64,000 nt of DNA from Streptomyces cellostaticus (GTDB taxonomy: Bacteria; Actinomycetota; Actinomycetes; Streptomycetales; Streptomycetaceae): assembly GCF_001513965.1 (NCBI RefSeq), contig NZ_KQ948037.1:82293-146292 (forward strand), read 5' to 3'. The notes beneath the pieces are model-generated. The model was not told the origin of the DNA. It made no database searches and saw only the letters and a program-made list of their open reading frames with translations. Shown here in pieces: positions 46,027-55,341 of this stretch (its first letter is position 1; the number at the start of each line of letters is the position of its first letter). A program made the translations under genes and the position numbers.

Positions 46027-47955
46027 ATGTCCGTGGTGGACCGGCAGGAGTGGGACGTCGTCGTGGTCGGTGCGGGCGGCGCCGGGCTGCGGGCCGCGAT
46101 CGAGGCCCGGGAGCGGGGCGCCCGTACGGCGGTGATCTGCAAGTCGCTGTTCGGCAAGGCGCACACCGTGATGGCCGAGGGCGGTATCGCGGCGGCCATG
46201 GCCAACGTCAACGAGCACGACAACTGGCAGGTCCACTTCCGCGACACCCTGCGCGGCGGCAAGTTCCTCAACCAGTGGCGGATGGCCGAGCTGCACGCGC
46301 AGGAGGCCCCGGACCGGGTGTGGGAACTGGAGACCTGGGGCGCGCTGTTCGACCGTACGAAGGACGGGAAGATCTCCCAGCGCAACTTCGGCGGCCACGA
46401 GTACCCACGGCTGGCCCATGTGGGCGACCGTACGGGTCTTGAGCTGATCCGCACCCTCCAGCAGAAGATCGTCGCACTCCAGCAGGAGGACATGAAGGAG
46501 ACCGGGGACTACGAGTCCCGGCTGAAGGTCTTCCAGGAGTGCACGGTCACCCGGATCCTGAAAGACGGCGAGCGCGTCTCGGCCGTCTTCGCCTACGACC
46601 GCGAGTCCGGCCGCTTCTTCGTCCTCGAAGCCCCCGCGGTGGTCGTGGCGACCGGCGGGATCGGCAAGTCCTTCAAGGTCACGTCGAACTCGTGGGAGTA
46701 CACCGGCGACGGGCACGCCCTCGCGCTGCTGGCCGGGGCGCCGCTGCTGAACATGGAGTTCGTGCAGTTCCATCCGACGGGCATGGTCTGGCCGCCGTCC
46801 GTCAAGGGCATCCTCGTCACCGAGTCGGTCCGCGGGGACGGCGGGGTGCTCCGGAACTCCGAGGGCAAGCGGTTCATGTTCGACTACATCCCGGACGTCT
46901 TCAAGGAGAAGTACGCCGAGTCGGAGGAGGAGGGCGACCGGTGGTACGAGGACCCGGACCACAACCGTCGGCCGCCCGAGCTGCTCCCCCGGGACGAGGT
47001 GGCCCGGGCGATCAACTCCGAGGTGAAGGCGGGCCGCGGCTCGCCGCACGGCGGGGTCTTCCTGGACGTGTCCACGCGTATGCCCGCCGAGGTGATCCGG
47101 CGCCGGCTGCCCTCCATGTACCACCAGTTCAAGGAGCTGGCGGACGTCGACATCACGGCGGAGGCGATGGAGGTCGGGCCGACCTGTCACTACGTGATGG
47201 GCGGCATCGCGGTCGACTCCGACACGGCGGCGGCGCGCGGGGTGCCCGGGCTGTTCGCGGCCGGTGAGGTCGCGGGCGGCATGCACGGTTCGAACCGGCT
47301 CGGCGGCAACTCCCTCTCCGACCTGCTGGTGTTCGGGCGCCGCGCGGGCTGGCACGCGGCCGAGTACGCGATGGGCGTGGCCGAGCGTCCCGAGGTCGCC
47401 GAGGCCCAGGTCAACACGGCCGCCGCGGAGGCCCTGCGGCCCTTCTCGGCGGAGACGGAGGGCGAGGCGGGCCCGCCGGAGAACCCGTACACCCTGCACC
47501 AGGAACTCCAGCAGACCATGAACGACCTGGTCGGCATCATCCGCCGCGAGGGCGAGATGGAGCAGGCCCTGCAGAAGCTGGCCGAGCTGCGGGTGCGCGC
47601 CCGCCGGGCCGGTGTCGAGGGGCACCGCCAGTTCAATCCGGGCTGGCACCTCGCTCTCGACCTGCGCAACATGCTCCTGGTCAGCGAATGCGTGGCCCGG
47701 GCGGCCCTGGAGCGCACGGAGTCGCGCGGCGGCCACACCCGCGAGGACCACCCGACGATGGACCGCGCCTGGCGCAACGCGAACCTGCTGTGCGCACTGG
47801 CCGACCCCACCGGGGGCCTGGCTGCGACCGACCCCGCCCGGGGCCAGATCCGGCTCACCCGCGAGACCACCGATCCCATCCGCCCGGACCTGCTCGCCCT
47901 CTTCGAGAAGGAGGAGCTGGTCAAGTACCTCGCCGAAGAGGAGCTCTACGAGTGA
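46027..47955 (+). CDS. sdhA: Succinate dehydrogenase/fumarate reductase flavoprotein subunit
   Basis: 642 residues. FAD-binding GAGGAGLRAA (15-24) and the covalent-FAD histidine H46 in KAHTVMAEGG. Substrate-side motifs: QFHPTG, LVTESVRGDGG, GGHT-like GGFHT replaced here by CHYVMGGIAVDSD, and AGEVAGGMHGSNRLGGNSLSDLLVFGRRAG. C-terminal helical domain with RNMLLVSECVARAALERTESRGGHTREDHP. Oxidises succinate to fumarate (or the reverse) on the cytoplasmic face. Its stop overlaps the GTG of the Fe-S gene. Confidence 0.95.
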   Translation: MSVVDRQEWDVVVVGAGGAGLRAAIEARERGARTAVICKSLFGKAHTVMAEGGIAAAMANVNEHDNWQVHFRDTLRGGKFLNQWRMAELHAQEAPDRVWELETWGALFDRTKDGKISQRNFGGHEYPRLAHVGDRTGLELIRTLQQKIVALQQEDMKETGDYESRLKVFQECTVTRILKDGERVSAVFAYDRESGRFFVLEAPAVVVATGGIGKSFKVTSNSWEYTGDGHALALLAGAPLLNMEFVQFHPTGMVWPPSVKGILVTESVRGDGGVLRNSEGKRFMFDYIPDVFKEKYAESEEEGDRWYEDPDHNRRPPELLPRDEVARAINSEVKAGRGSPHGGVFLDVSTRMPAEVIRRRLPSMYHQFKELADVDITAEAMEVGPTCHYVMGGIAVDSDTAAARGVPGLFAAGEVAGGMHGSNRLGGNSLSDLLVFGRRAGWHAAEYAMGVAERPEVAEAQVNTAAAEALRPFSAETEGEAGPPENPYTLHQELQQTMNDLVGIIRREGEMEQALQKLAELRVRARRAGVEGHRQFNPGWHLALDLRNMLLVSECVARAALERTESRGGHTREDHPTMDRAWRNANLLCALADPTGGLAATDPARGQIRLTRETTDPIRPDLLALFEKEELVKYLAEEELYE

Positions 47956-48722
47956 GCAGCTACGAGGCCCGCTTCAAGGTGTGGCGGGGTGACGTCGAGG
48001 GCGGCGGCCTTCAGGACTTCGCGGTCGAGGTCAACGACGGCGAGGTGGTGCTGGACATCATCCACCGTCTCCAGGCCACCCAGGCCCCCGACCTGGCGGT
48101 CCGCTGGAACTGCAAGGCGGGCAAGTGCGGTTCGTGCTCGGCGGAGATCAACGGGCGCCCGCGGCTGATGTGCATGACCCGCATGTCGGTGTTCACGCGC
48201 GACGAGACCATCACCGTCACCCCCCTGCGCACGTTCCCGGTGATCCGCGACCTGGTGACCGACGTCGGCTTCAACTACCACAAGGCCAGGGAGGTCCCGG
48301 CCTTTGTACCGCCTCCCGGACTCGGCCCCGGCGAGTACCGCATGATGCAGGAGGACGTGGACCGCTCGCAGGAGTTCCGCAAGTGCATCGAGTGCTTCCT
48401 GTGCCAGAACACCTGCCATGTCGTCCGCGACCACGAGGAGAACAAGACGGCGTTCGCCGGCCCGCGCTTCCTCATGCGGGTGGCGGAGCTGGACATGCAT
48501 CCGCTGGACGCGGCCGCCGAGACCGGCCTGGACCGCAAACGCACGGCCCAGGACGAACACGGCCTCGGCTACTGCAACATCACCAAGTGCTGCACGGAGG
48601 TCTGTCCGGAAGACATCAAGATCACGGACAACGCGCTGATCCCCTTGAAGGAACGGGCGGTCGACCGCAAGTACGACCCGTTGGTGTGGCTGGGCTCGAA
48701 GATCAGGAGGCGGACTTCGTAG
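47952..48722 (+). CDS. sdhB: Succinate dehydrogenase/fumarate reductase iron-sulfur subunit
   Basis: 256 residues from GTG 47952 (GTGA overlap with sdhA). The [2Fe-2S] site is CKAGKCGSC...C (about 57-77). The [4Fe-4S] site is CIECFLCQNTC, and the [3Fe-4S]/last site CNITKCCTEVCPEDI. It carries electrons from FAD to the membrane anchor. Its 3' end overlaps the convergent membrane gene by 20 nt. Confidence 0.95.
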   Translation: MSSYEARFKVWRGDVEGGGLQDFAVEVNDGEVVLDIIHRLQATQAPDLAVRWNCKAGKCGSCSAEINGRPRLMCMTRMSVFTRDETITVTPLRTFPVIRDLVTDVGFNYHKAREVPAFVPPPGLGPGEYRMMQEDVDRSQEFRKCIECFLCQNTCHVVRDHEENKTAFAGPRFLMRVAELDMHPLDAAAETGLDRKRTAQDEHGLGYCNITKCCTEVCPEDIKITDNALIPLKERAVDRKYDPLVWLGSKIRRRTS

Positions 48723-49017
48723 CGCGGCGGCCGGGGCGCTGGGCGAGCATCTGAACGCCCAGACTCCCCATGAACACGAACCAGCCGATCAGCGGGATCA
48801 CATCGAACCTGGCGCGGAAGACGCCGAGGAACATCCACAGGGACATCCCGACCGCGCCGAGCAGCTGGCTGTACCCCCACAGCTTCGGCCGCAGGATCCG
48901 GTGCCGGCCCAGCGGCACCACCCAGCCGGTCGTGATGCCCGCGATGCCGAACCCCGCCATCAGCGTCACGGCCAGCGCGCCCGCGACCACCAGGTACATG
49001 TGCATGACGGGCAGCAT
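48703..49017 (-). CDS. Three-helix membrane protein
   Basis: 104 residues from ATG 49017, with GGGAGG about 9 nt upstream; ATG 49005 is also possible. Helices at about 8-32, 46-66 and 70-90, and a basic C-terminus (QRPGRRATKSAS). It converges on the Fe-S subunit with a 20-nt overlap. A similar membrane gene next to Sdh1 exists in mycobacteria (memory). Function unknown. Confidence 0.75.
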   Translation of the reverse strand: MLPVMHMYLVVAGALAVTLMAGFGIAGITTGWVVPLGRHRILRPKLWGYSQLLGAVGMSLWMFLGVFRARFDVIPLIGWFVFMGSLGVQMLAQRPGRRATKSAS

Positions 49018-49040
49018 CGCACGTGTGCCTCCCCGGGGCA

Positions 49041-50162
49041 CTACTGCTGCACCCAGTCCTTCCGGTACGCGCTCCAGTCGTTCTCCGTCGCCGCGAAGTC
49101 GACGTACAGGGCGACACCGAAGCGGGCGCGGTCCGCGTCCGTGCGGGACAGGCCCAGGCGGACGCCGCGTACGGCGGCCGGGACGGTCTCCGCGTGCGCC
49201 CAGTGGCCGAAGCGGTTCTCGTGGTAGAAGGGCAGGCCCATGAGGAGGTCCGTGGAGTCCGGGGTGACCTCCAGGGCGAGCGCCGTCTGCTGGGCGACGT
49301 AGCCGCCGTAGAGGGTGTCCAGCGGCTGCATGGTGTCGTACGACATCACGGCGATCTGGTCCACGCGGCGGGCCACCTGCCCGAAGTAGGCCTGGGACCA
49401 CCACTTGGGGTGGCCGGTGGTCGCGCCCCAGAAGGAGTGGAAGGCCGGGAGCGGGTCGATCTGGTGGGCGGCCACGGAGAGCAGGGCGTGGTGCGCGCGG
49501 GTGAGGGTGCGCAGGTCGTCCAGGAGGGAGAGGTAGTCGCGGTCGCCGGAGTGGAGGGGTTCCAGGTCGAAGTGGGTGCCCTGGAAGCCGGTGGCGAGGA
49601 TCTGGCGGGCCGAGGTGACGACGGCGGTGCGGGTGGCGGCGCGGTCCAGGTGCAGGCCGTCGGGGCCCTCGCTCGCCAGCTTGTCGCCGAGCCAGGCCTG
49701 GACGCGGACGCGGGGCGCCGCGCCGTGCAGGGCCGATATCAGCCAGCGCGCCTTGGTGTAGGCCGACTTCGGGAGGGTGCCGTCGTCTTCCAGGGGCCCC
49801 GCGTGGACGTACAGGTCTCGGATGCCGGTGTCCTTCAGGCGGCGGGCGAGGTTCTTGACGTCCTGGTCGGTCTTACGGCCGTCCACCCAGGCGTGGCCCA
49901 GCCAGAGAGCGTCTTTGTGGCGGGTGAAGGTGCCGGCTTTTGGGGTGCCGGTGTAGTTGAGGCGGAGGGCCGTCTCCGCGGTGAGGAGGGGGAGGAGCAT
50001 GAACAGCAGGGCGGCGGCGATGACGAGGGTGCGGCGGCGCCGGCGGGGGCGTGGCCCCTGAGGGGCGTTCGCGCCGGCGGCGGGCGCGGGGCGCTCGTGC
50101 GGGGGCTCTGCCCCCTCCGCCGATGCGGCACCCGGTTGCTGTTCCTTCGTTTTCTCGTCCAT
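49041..50162 (-). CDS. Membrane-anchored GH18-like TIM-barrel protein
   Basis: 373 residues from ATG 50162, preferred over 50201 because AGGGGG lies 5 nt upstream. A disordered Pro/Ala-rich N-terminus (about 1-45), RRRRR, one membrane helix (about 45-62), then an extracytoplasmic domain. The core resembles a glycoside hydrolase-like barrel: GIRDLYVHAGPL, LISALHGAAPRVRVQAWLGD, FQGTHFDLEPLHSGD (candidate acid E), HALLSVAAHQ, VDQIAVMSYDT, LLMGLPFYHE. The canonical DxxDxDxE is not complete, so activity is doubtful. Part of the N-terminal coding DNA looks like a captured GC-rich hairpin repeat. Confidence 0.65.
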   Translation of the reverse strand: MDEKTKEQQPGAASAEGAEPPHERPAPAAGANAPQGPRPRRRRRTLVIAAALLFMLLPLLTAETALRLNYTGTPKAGTFTRHKDALWLGHAWVDGRKTDQDVKNLARRLKDTGIRDLYVHAGPLEDDGTLPKSAYTKARWLISALHGAAPRVRVQAWLGDKLASEGPDGLHLDRAATRTAVVTSARQILATGFQGTHFDLEPLHSGDRDYLSLLDDLRTLTRAHHALLSVAAHQIDPLPAFHSFWGATTGHPKWWSQAYFGQVARRVDQIAVMSYDTMQPLDTLYGGYVAQQTALALEVTPDSTDLLMGLPFYHENRFGHWAHAETVPAAVRGVRLGLSRTDADRARFGVALYVDFAATENDWSAYRKDWVQQ

Positions 50163-50242
50163 TTCTGCCCCCTGCCTTTCTCTTCCCCCACCCGTATCCA
50201 TCCCGCTCGCGGAGGCGCCTACCTGCCCATACGCTCCAAAAT

Positions 50243-51805
50243 GTGACGTCCTCCCTGATTCGGGGCCGGCCCCGGCATGCCACGGCCCACATACGGGTGC
50301 GGGTGGCGCGTGCCGTGGTGGGTGCCTTCGTGGGGGCCGGGTGGCTGATGTTGCCGGTGATGACGGTCGGTGAACGGGATCCGGTTCCCGTCGGCGCGAC
50401 CGGGCCGGTCGCGAGTGCCGCCGCGGCAGAGCACGACGGGTCGTCCGTGACCGACCTCTTCATGCCCCTCGTCGCGCTCGGCGCGGCCGGGGCGCTGGCC
50501 GGATACGGGTACCTGCGGCGCACCCGGCGGGCCCGGACCCGGACGACACCGGGCGTGGTGTCGGCGGCGCCGCCCGTGCCCACGTCGCTGGAGTCCGAGC
50601 GGCAGGCCCGAGCCGCGCTGGTGCTGGCCGACGACTGTGTGCGCGGCAGCAAGGAGGAACTCTCCTTCGTCGAGGAGCTGTTCGGGAACGAGGCGGTCGA
50701 GCCGTTCGTGCATGCCCTGCGGGCCGCCGAGACCGAGCTTTCGGCCGCGTTCGCGATCTGGCGGCGGTACGAGGAGGGGGTGCCGGGGGACGAGACCGCC
50801 CGGCGGCAGGCGCTGGTGGGGGTGGTCGGACGGTGTGCGGAGGCGGGACGGCGGCTGGACGCCGAGGCGGCGGCGCTGGACCGGCTGCGGGGGCTGGAGC
50901 AGGGGGTGGATGCGGCGCTGGAGGTCGCCGAGGGGCGGTTCCGGGGGCTGGCCGCGCGGACGGCGGCTGCGCAGGCCACGGCGGCTGAGCTCCATCAGCG
51001 GTACGCGCCCTCGGCCGGGGCCCCCGTCACCGGGTACGTCGAACAGGCCAAGGACCGGCTGGTGTTCGCCACGTCGAAGCTCAACGAGTCCCGTCAGTCC
51101 GCCGATGCGGGTGAGGGGCAACGGGCGGCCCGGCATCTGCGCGCGGCCGAAGGCGGTGTCGCCCAGGCCGGTGTCCTGATCGGCGAGGTCGAGCGGCTCG
51201 CGGCACAGCTGCAGGAGGCGGCCGGGCTGGTGCCGGCCGCGCTGACCGGCGGCGAGGCGGAGATCGCCGAGGCACGGAAGGCGGGCGGGCGGACCTCCCT
51301 GGCCACCGGCGAGCTGCACGCCCGGCTCGCGCACGCCGACGGGGTACTGGCCGCCGTACGCACGGAGCTGACCGGCGGGCCCTACGACCCGCTGGACGCG
51401 CTGCGGCGCATCGCCCGGGCCGTGGAGAGGCTGGAGGCGGGGCGGCCCGGGGTGGTGGAGGCCGCCGCGCGGCTCGTGGCCCACAGCGCGGTCGCCGGGG
51501 CGGAGGACTTCGTCGCGGTGCACCGGGGAGCGGTGGGCGCTCAGGCACGAGCGCGACTGGCGGCGGCACAACGAGCACTCGGCGCCGGTACGGGTCGCTG
51601 CACCGACGCGGACACCCTGGCCACAGAGGCCCGGGACCTGGCCGAACGGGATGTACGGGCCCACGGAAACCCGTACCCCGACGGCCACCCGCTCGGCCTC
51701 ACCGGCGCCGTCCTCGGCGGAATCCTCCTGACCGAGGACCCGGACGCCGGCCCCCCGACAAGCTACGGCGGCCCTCAGACCCGGGGCCGCCGACATCTTC
51801 CGTAG
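50243..51805 (+). CDS. Secreted/membrane coiled-coil protein
   Basis: 520 residues from GTG 50243; earlier open frame (to 50051) is antisense to the neighbouring gene. A signal-like helix (about 18-45), a second helix (about 75-92), then a long Ala/Arg/Glu-rich helical region (about 115-480) with coiled-coil character and no catalytic motif. It resembles the coiled-coil half of Streptomyces TPM-domain membrane proteins, but I do not see the TPM domain. Function unknown. Confidence 0.65.
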   Translation: MTSSLIRGRPRHATAHIRVRVARAVVGAFVGAGWLMLPVMTVGERDPVPVGATGPVASAAAAEHDGSSVTDLFMPLVALGAAGALAGYGYLRRTRRARTRTTPGVVSAAPPVPTSLESERQARAALVLADDCVRGSKEELSFVEELFGNEAVEPFVHALRAAETELSAAFAIWRRYEEGVPGDETARRQALVGVVGRCAEAGRRLDAEAAALDRLRGLEQGVDAALEVAEGRFRGLAARTAAAQATAAELHQRYAPSAGAPVTGYVEQAKDRLVFATSKLNESRQSADAGEGQRAARHLRAAEGGVAQAGVLIGEVERLAAQLQEAAGLVPAALTGGEAEIAEARKAGGRTSLATGELHARLAHADGVLAAVRTELTGGPYDPLDALRRIARAVERLEAGRPGVVEAAARLVAHSAVAGAEDFVAVHRGAVGAQARARLAAAQRALGAGTGRCTDADTLATEARDLAERDVRAHGNPYPDGHPLGLTGAVLGGILLTEDPDAGPPTSYGGPQTRGRRHLP

Positions 51806-51863
51806 CGGTGCGGATAACGGCACTTGAGCAGCCCACCGAGTCGGGTGGGTGGGAAACGGGGGT

Positions 51864-51882
51864 CTGGGGGCGGAGCCCCCAG
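51864..51882. terminator. Bidirectional GC hairpin / common Streptomyces repeat
   Basis: Arms CTGGGGGC and GCCCCCAG around GGA, between two convergent genes. The surrounding gggggtctgggggcggagcc is a widespread Streptomyces intergenic sequence. Confidence 0.75.
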
Positions 51883-51886
51883 GGGG

Positions 51887-54529
51887 TCAGAAGAGGCTGA
51901 GCAGAGCCTCCGCCGGGTCGGTCAGACCGTTCTCGCCGCCGGGCAACGGCAGTTCGAACCACACCGTCTTGCCGCGAGGCGTCCGCCGCGAACCCCACGC
52001 CGCACTGAGCAGCCCGACCAGCTGAAGCCCCCGGCCCCCCTCGTCCGTGTCCCGGGCCCGCCGCCGCCGAGGCTGCACAAGACCGGAGTCCCACACCTCG
52101 CAGACCAACGTCCGGTCCAGCAACAGCCGTAGCCTGATCTCCCCCTCCCCGTACCGCAGCGCGTTGGTCACCAGCTCGCTGACCAGCAGCTCCGTCGTGT
52201 CGACCAACGGCTCAAGGTCCCAGCTGAGCAACTGCGCCCGGGCATACTCCCGCGCCCGCCCCACACTGCGCGGCTCGCGCGGCAGCGTCCAGTCCCCGAC
52301 GGACTCCGCGGGCAGCCCCTGGACACGGGCCATCAGCAGGGCGATGTCGTCCTCGCCGTGGTGGGTGTCGAGGGTGTTGAGGACGTGGTCGCAGACGTCC
52401 TCCAGGTTTCGATGGGTGTCGGCGCGTAGCGCCGTCGTTGAGGGGTGGTGGTCGGGCGACGGGCGGGCGGGATCCGTCAGCGCACCCACGAAGGCTTGCA
52501 GGCCTTCGTCCAGCGGGTGGTCACGGGACTCGACCAGGCCGTCCGTGTACAGCGCCAGCAGCGCACCTTCCGGGAGCTCGACCTCCACCTCCTCGAAGGG
52601 CTCGCCGCCCACGCCCAGCGGCATCCCCGGCGGCACGTCGAGCATCAGGGCCGCCTCGCCGGGTTCCACCAGCACCGGGGGCAGGTGGCCGGCGTTGGCG
52701 AACGTACAGCGTCTGGTCACGGAGTCGTAGACCGCGTACACACAGGTCGCGAGGTAGACCTCGGAGAGGTCGGCGTCGCGCGGTTGACGGGCCGCGCGGG
52801 TGGCCTGCTGGACGCCACCGGGGGTGCCGAGGCCACGGGCGATCTCGTCCAACGCGGAGAGAACTTCGGCCGGTTCGAGGTCCAGCAACGCCAGTGTGCG
52901 TACGGCCGTACGGAGTTCGCCCATCGCCACCGCGGCCCGCAGGCCGCGGCCCATGACGTCCCCCACCACCAACGCCGTGCGGTGGCCGGGGAGTTCGATG
53001 ACGTCGAACCAGTCGCCGCCGACCTCGGTGGCCGCGTTGCCGGGCAGGTAGCGGCAGGCGATGTCCAGGCCGGAGGCCTCGGGGTCGCCGGGCGGGAGCA
53101 GGGAGCGCTGCAGGATGAGCGCGCGCTCGTGCTCGCGCCGGTACAGGCGGGCGTTGTCGATGCAGACGGCGGCGCGTGCGGCCAGCTCGACCGCGAGGTC
53201 CCGGTCGCGGTCGCCGAACGGCTCGCTGCCCTTGGTGCGGGCGAACTGCGCGAGGCCTACGACGGTGTCGTGGGCGACCATCGGCACGGCCAGCGTGGAC
53301 TGTACGAGCCCGCCGTCCTCGGCGGGGAGGTGCTGCGGGCGGGCGGTGCGCAGGGCGTCCGCGCACGGCGAGTTGAACGGGAAGTGGTGGACCGCGCCGA
53401 CCGCGACGGGGTCGCCGGAGCCGCTGAAGGGCGCGTCGGACACGGCGCTGGCGAAGGCGACGCGGCGCAGTTCCGCGCTGCCGTCGGCGAGGCCGGGCGG
53501 GGTCTCGTCGCCGGCGAGGAGGCCCTGGTAGAGGTCGACGGTGGCGAGGTCGCAGAAGCCGGGGACGACGACGTCCAGGAGTTCGCGGGCGGTGGTCTCC
53601 AGGTCGAGGGAGTTCCCTATGCGGGCGCCGGCCTCGTTGAGCAGGGCGAGATTGCGCCTCGCGGCCGCCGCTTCGCGGGCGGCGGCGCGGCGGGCGGTGA
53701 TGTCGGTGCCGAGCCAGGCGATGCCGATCGGGCGGCCGGTGCCGCTGTGCACGCGGTAGAGGTTGACGGACCAGTGCCGCCGTTCCTCGGAGCCGGGGAC
53801 GAAGCCCGTGACATGCATGTCGGTGATGGAGTCGCCGCTCTGCAGGACCCGGCGCAGGGTGGCCGAAATCCGCTCGGCCTCGCCGCGGGCCAGATAGTCG
53901 TGAACTCCCTTGCCGCGGTGGTCGTCCGGGGTTCCGCCGAAGATGGAGGCGAACCGCATGTTGGCGCGGCGCACCCTGAGGTCGGGGTCGATCAGCAGGA
54001 AACCGAAAGGGGATTGACCGAAAATCGCCTGCGAGGCGGCGAGGTCGGTCTCGATGCTGCGCAGGGTGCGGACGTCCACGACGATGCAGACGGCGGCCTT
54101 GTCGCCCTCCGCGGTCCGGGTGGGCATGACGTAGACCTCGGCGAGCCCCTCCTCGCCGCGTGCCCCGTCCGGCCGGTCCGGCATCCGGAAGGGGACCACC
54201 CCGGTCCACTCCCGCCCGTCGAGAATTTCGGCCATCTTCCGCTGGCCGCGCTCGCGCAGGTCGGGGTCGATGAAGGCCTCTATGGGGTCCATGCCGACGG
54301 CGCGTCCGGCGGGGATGCCGAAGAGCTGCTCGGCGCGCAGGCTCCACTGCTCGACCAGTCCGCCGGGACTGATGGAGAAGGAGGCGACCTTGATGTAGTC
54401 GTAGATCGAGCCGGGTGGGCTGCTCTGCCACATGGCGTCGCCGGGCACGGTTGCGGCCGGTACTGCCTGGTCCCTCGCGCCGTCCGACGGGTCCTCGGAC
54501 TCCGTGGCCTTCGCTGGTATCTCGCTCAC
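51887..54529 (-). CDS. PAS-PAS-GAF-SpoIIE-HATPase phosphatase/regulator
   Basis: 880 residues from GTG 54529, with GGAGGGG about 9 nt upstream. Domains in order: PAS (about 45-155), PAS (about 160-290, ending WLGTDITARRAA), GAF (about 310-470), SpoIIE/PP2C phosphatase (about 490-700; RSLLPPG, EVGGDWFDVIEL, VVGDVMGRG, ALYTDGLVESR, GEDDIALL), and RsbW-like HATPase (about 740-865; LLVSELVTNALRYGEG, DEGGRGLQLVGLLSAAWG). The metal-binding aspartates of the PP2C site are present. Probably dephosphorylates an anti-sigma-factor antagonist in response to signals sensed by PAS/GAF. The frame is open to 54745, but the extension is Arg/Gly-rich and unconserved. Confidence 0.93.
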   Translation of the reverse strand: MSEIPAKATESEDPSDGARDQAVPAATVPGDAMWQSSPPGSIYDYIKVASFSISPGGLVEQWSLRAEQLFGIPAGRAVGMDPIEAFIDPDLRERGQRKMAEILDGREWTGVVPFRMPDRPDGARGEEGLAEVYVMPTRTAEGDKAAVCIVVDVRTLRSIETDLAASQAIFGQSPFGFLLIDPDLRVRRANMRFASIFGGTPDDHRGKGVHDYLARGEAERISATLRRVLQSGDSITDMHVTGFVPGSEERRHWSVNLYRVHSGTGRPIGIAWLGTDITARRAAAREAAAARRNLALLNEAGARIGNSLDLETTARELLDVVVPGFCDLATVDLYQGLLAGDETPPGLADGSAELRRVAFASAVSDAPFSGSGDPVAVGAVHHFPFNSPCADALRTARPQHLPAEDGGLVQSTLAVPMVAHDTVVGLAQFARTKGSEPFGDRDRDLAVELAARAAVCIDNARLYRREHERALILQRSLLPPGDPEASGLDIACRYLPGNAATEVGGDWFDVIELPGHRTALVVGDVMGRGLRAAVAMGELRTAVRTLALLDLEPAEVLSALDEIARGLGTPGGVQQATRAARQPRDADLSEVYLATCVYAVYDSVTRRCTFANAGHLPPVLVEPGEAALMLDVPPGMPLGVGGEPFEEVEVELPEGALLALYTDGLVESRDHPLDEGLQAFVGALTDPARPSPDHHPSTTALRADTHRNLEDVCDHVLNTLDTHHGEDDIALLMARVQGLPAESVGDWTLPREPRSVGRAREYARAQLLSWDLEPLVDTTELLVSELVTNALRYGEGEIRLRLLLDRTLVCEVWDSGLVQPRRRRARDTDEGGRGLQLVGLLSAAWGSRRTPRGKTVWFELPLPGGENGLTDPAEALLSLF

Positions 54530-54778
54530 GCGAACCGTCCCCTCCAGCTCACCGCGCCCGGCACCGGTCACCGGGGGCGGCTGCCCGCAGTATCCAGCAC
54601 TACGGCGCCGCACGACACGGTGTTCACGATCACAGCTCGGTCCAGGCGTTTTTCGGACCGGGCCGCGACAACACTTCCAGTCTTCTAACCAGGGAACACG
54701 GCCTCGAATCACGCACCCTCGCCCCGTCACCGCCCCGGGGCGCACGATGGACGCCGTCCGGCGAGTTGTACACCGGGC

Positions 54779-55186
54779 TCAGCCGGGCACCGCCAGTTCG
54801 AACCAGACGGTCTTTCCGCTGTCCCCGGGCCGGGTGCCCCAGCGGCGCGAGGAGCCGGCGACCAGCTGCAGACCACGGCCGCTCTCGTCCTCGGGGTGCG
54901 CGACGCGCTCGCGCGGCGGGTCCGGCAGCGGGTCGGACACCTCGACCAGCAGCACGTCGTCGAGCCCTGCCGGGCGTACCAGCCGTACGCCGATGGGGCC
55001 GGTGGCGTGCCGCAGGGAGTTGGTCACCAACTCGCTGACCAGCAAGGCCGCGAGATCGGCGAGAGAGTCGAGGTCCCAGCCCTGCAACTGCTCCCGGACC
55101 GCGGCACGAGCGGTGCGCACGGCACCCGGTTCCGCGGGAAAGGTCCACTCGGAGCAGTCGCCTTCGGTGTCGATCACGCCGATCAC
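54779..55186 (-). CDS. Stand-alone anti-sigma-type HATPase
   Basis: 135 residues from GTG 55186 (GTG 55177 also possible). N-box LAALLVSELVTNSLRHA and G-box DESGRGLQLVAGSSRRWG. Very similar in layout to the C-terminal domain of the adjacent SpoIIE protein (GKTVWFEL ending in both). Likely a serine kinase or sigma-binding switch protein; the two neighbouring genes may share one pathway. Confidence 0.88.
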   Translation of the reverse strand: MIGVIDTEGDCSEWTFPAEPGAVRTARAAVREQLQGWDLDSLADLAALLVSELVTNSLRHATGPIGVRLVRPAGLDDVLLVEVSDPLPDPPRERVAHPEDESGRGLQLVAGSSRRWGTRPGDSGKTVWFELAVPG

Positions 55187-55341
55187 TTCCCAGGCCAGCG
55201 AGCCTAAGCATGTCCGGTTTCATGGGGTTAATGGGGACATACCCGGTATCAGGGAAGCATTACCGTGCGCGAGGGCGCACAGTGGCACGAACGGCGTATG
55301 GAAGGCCGGGTGCGCTCCGGCTGCGCGCCCGCTGGGCCTGC

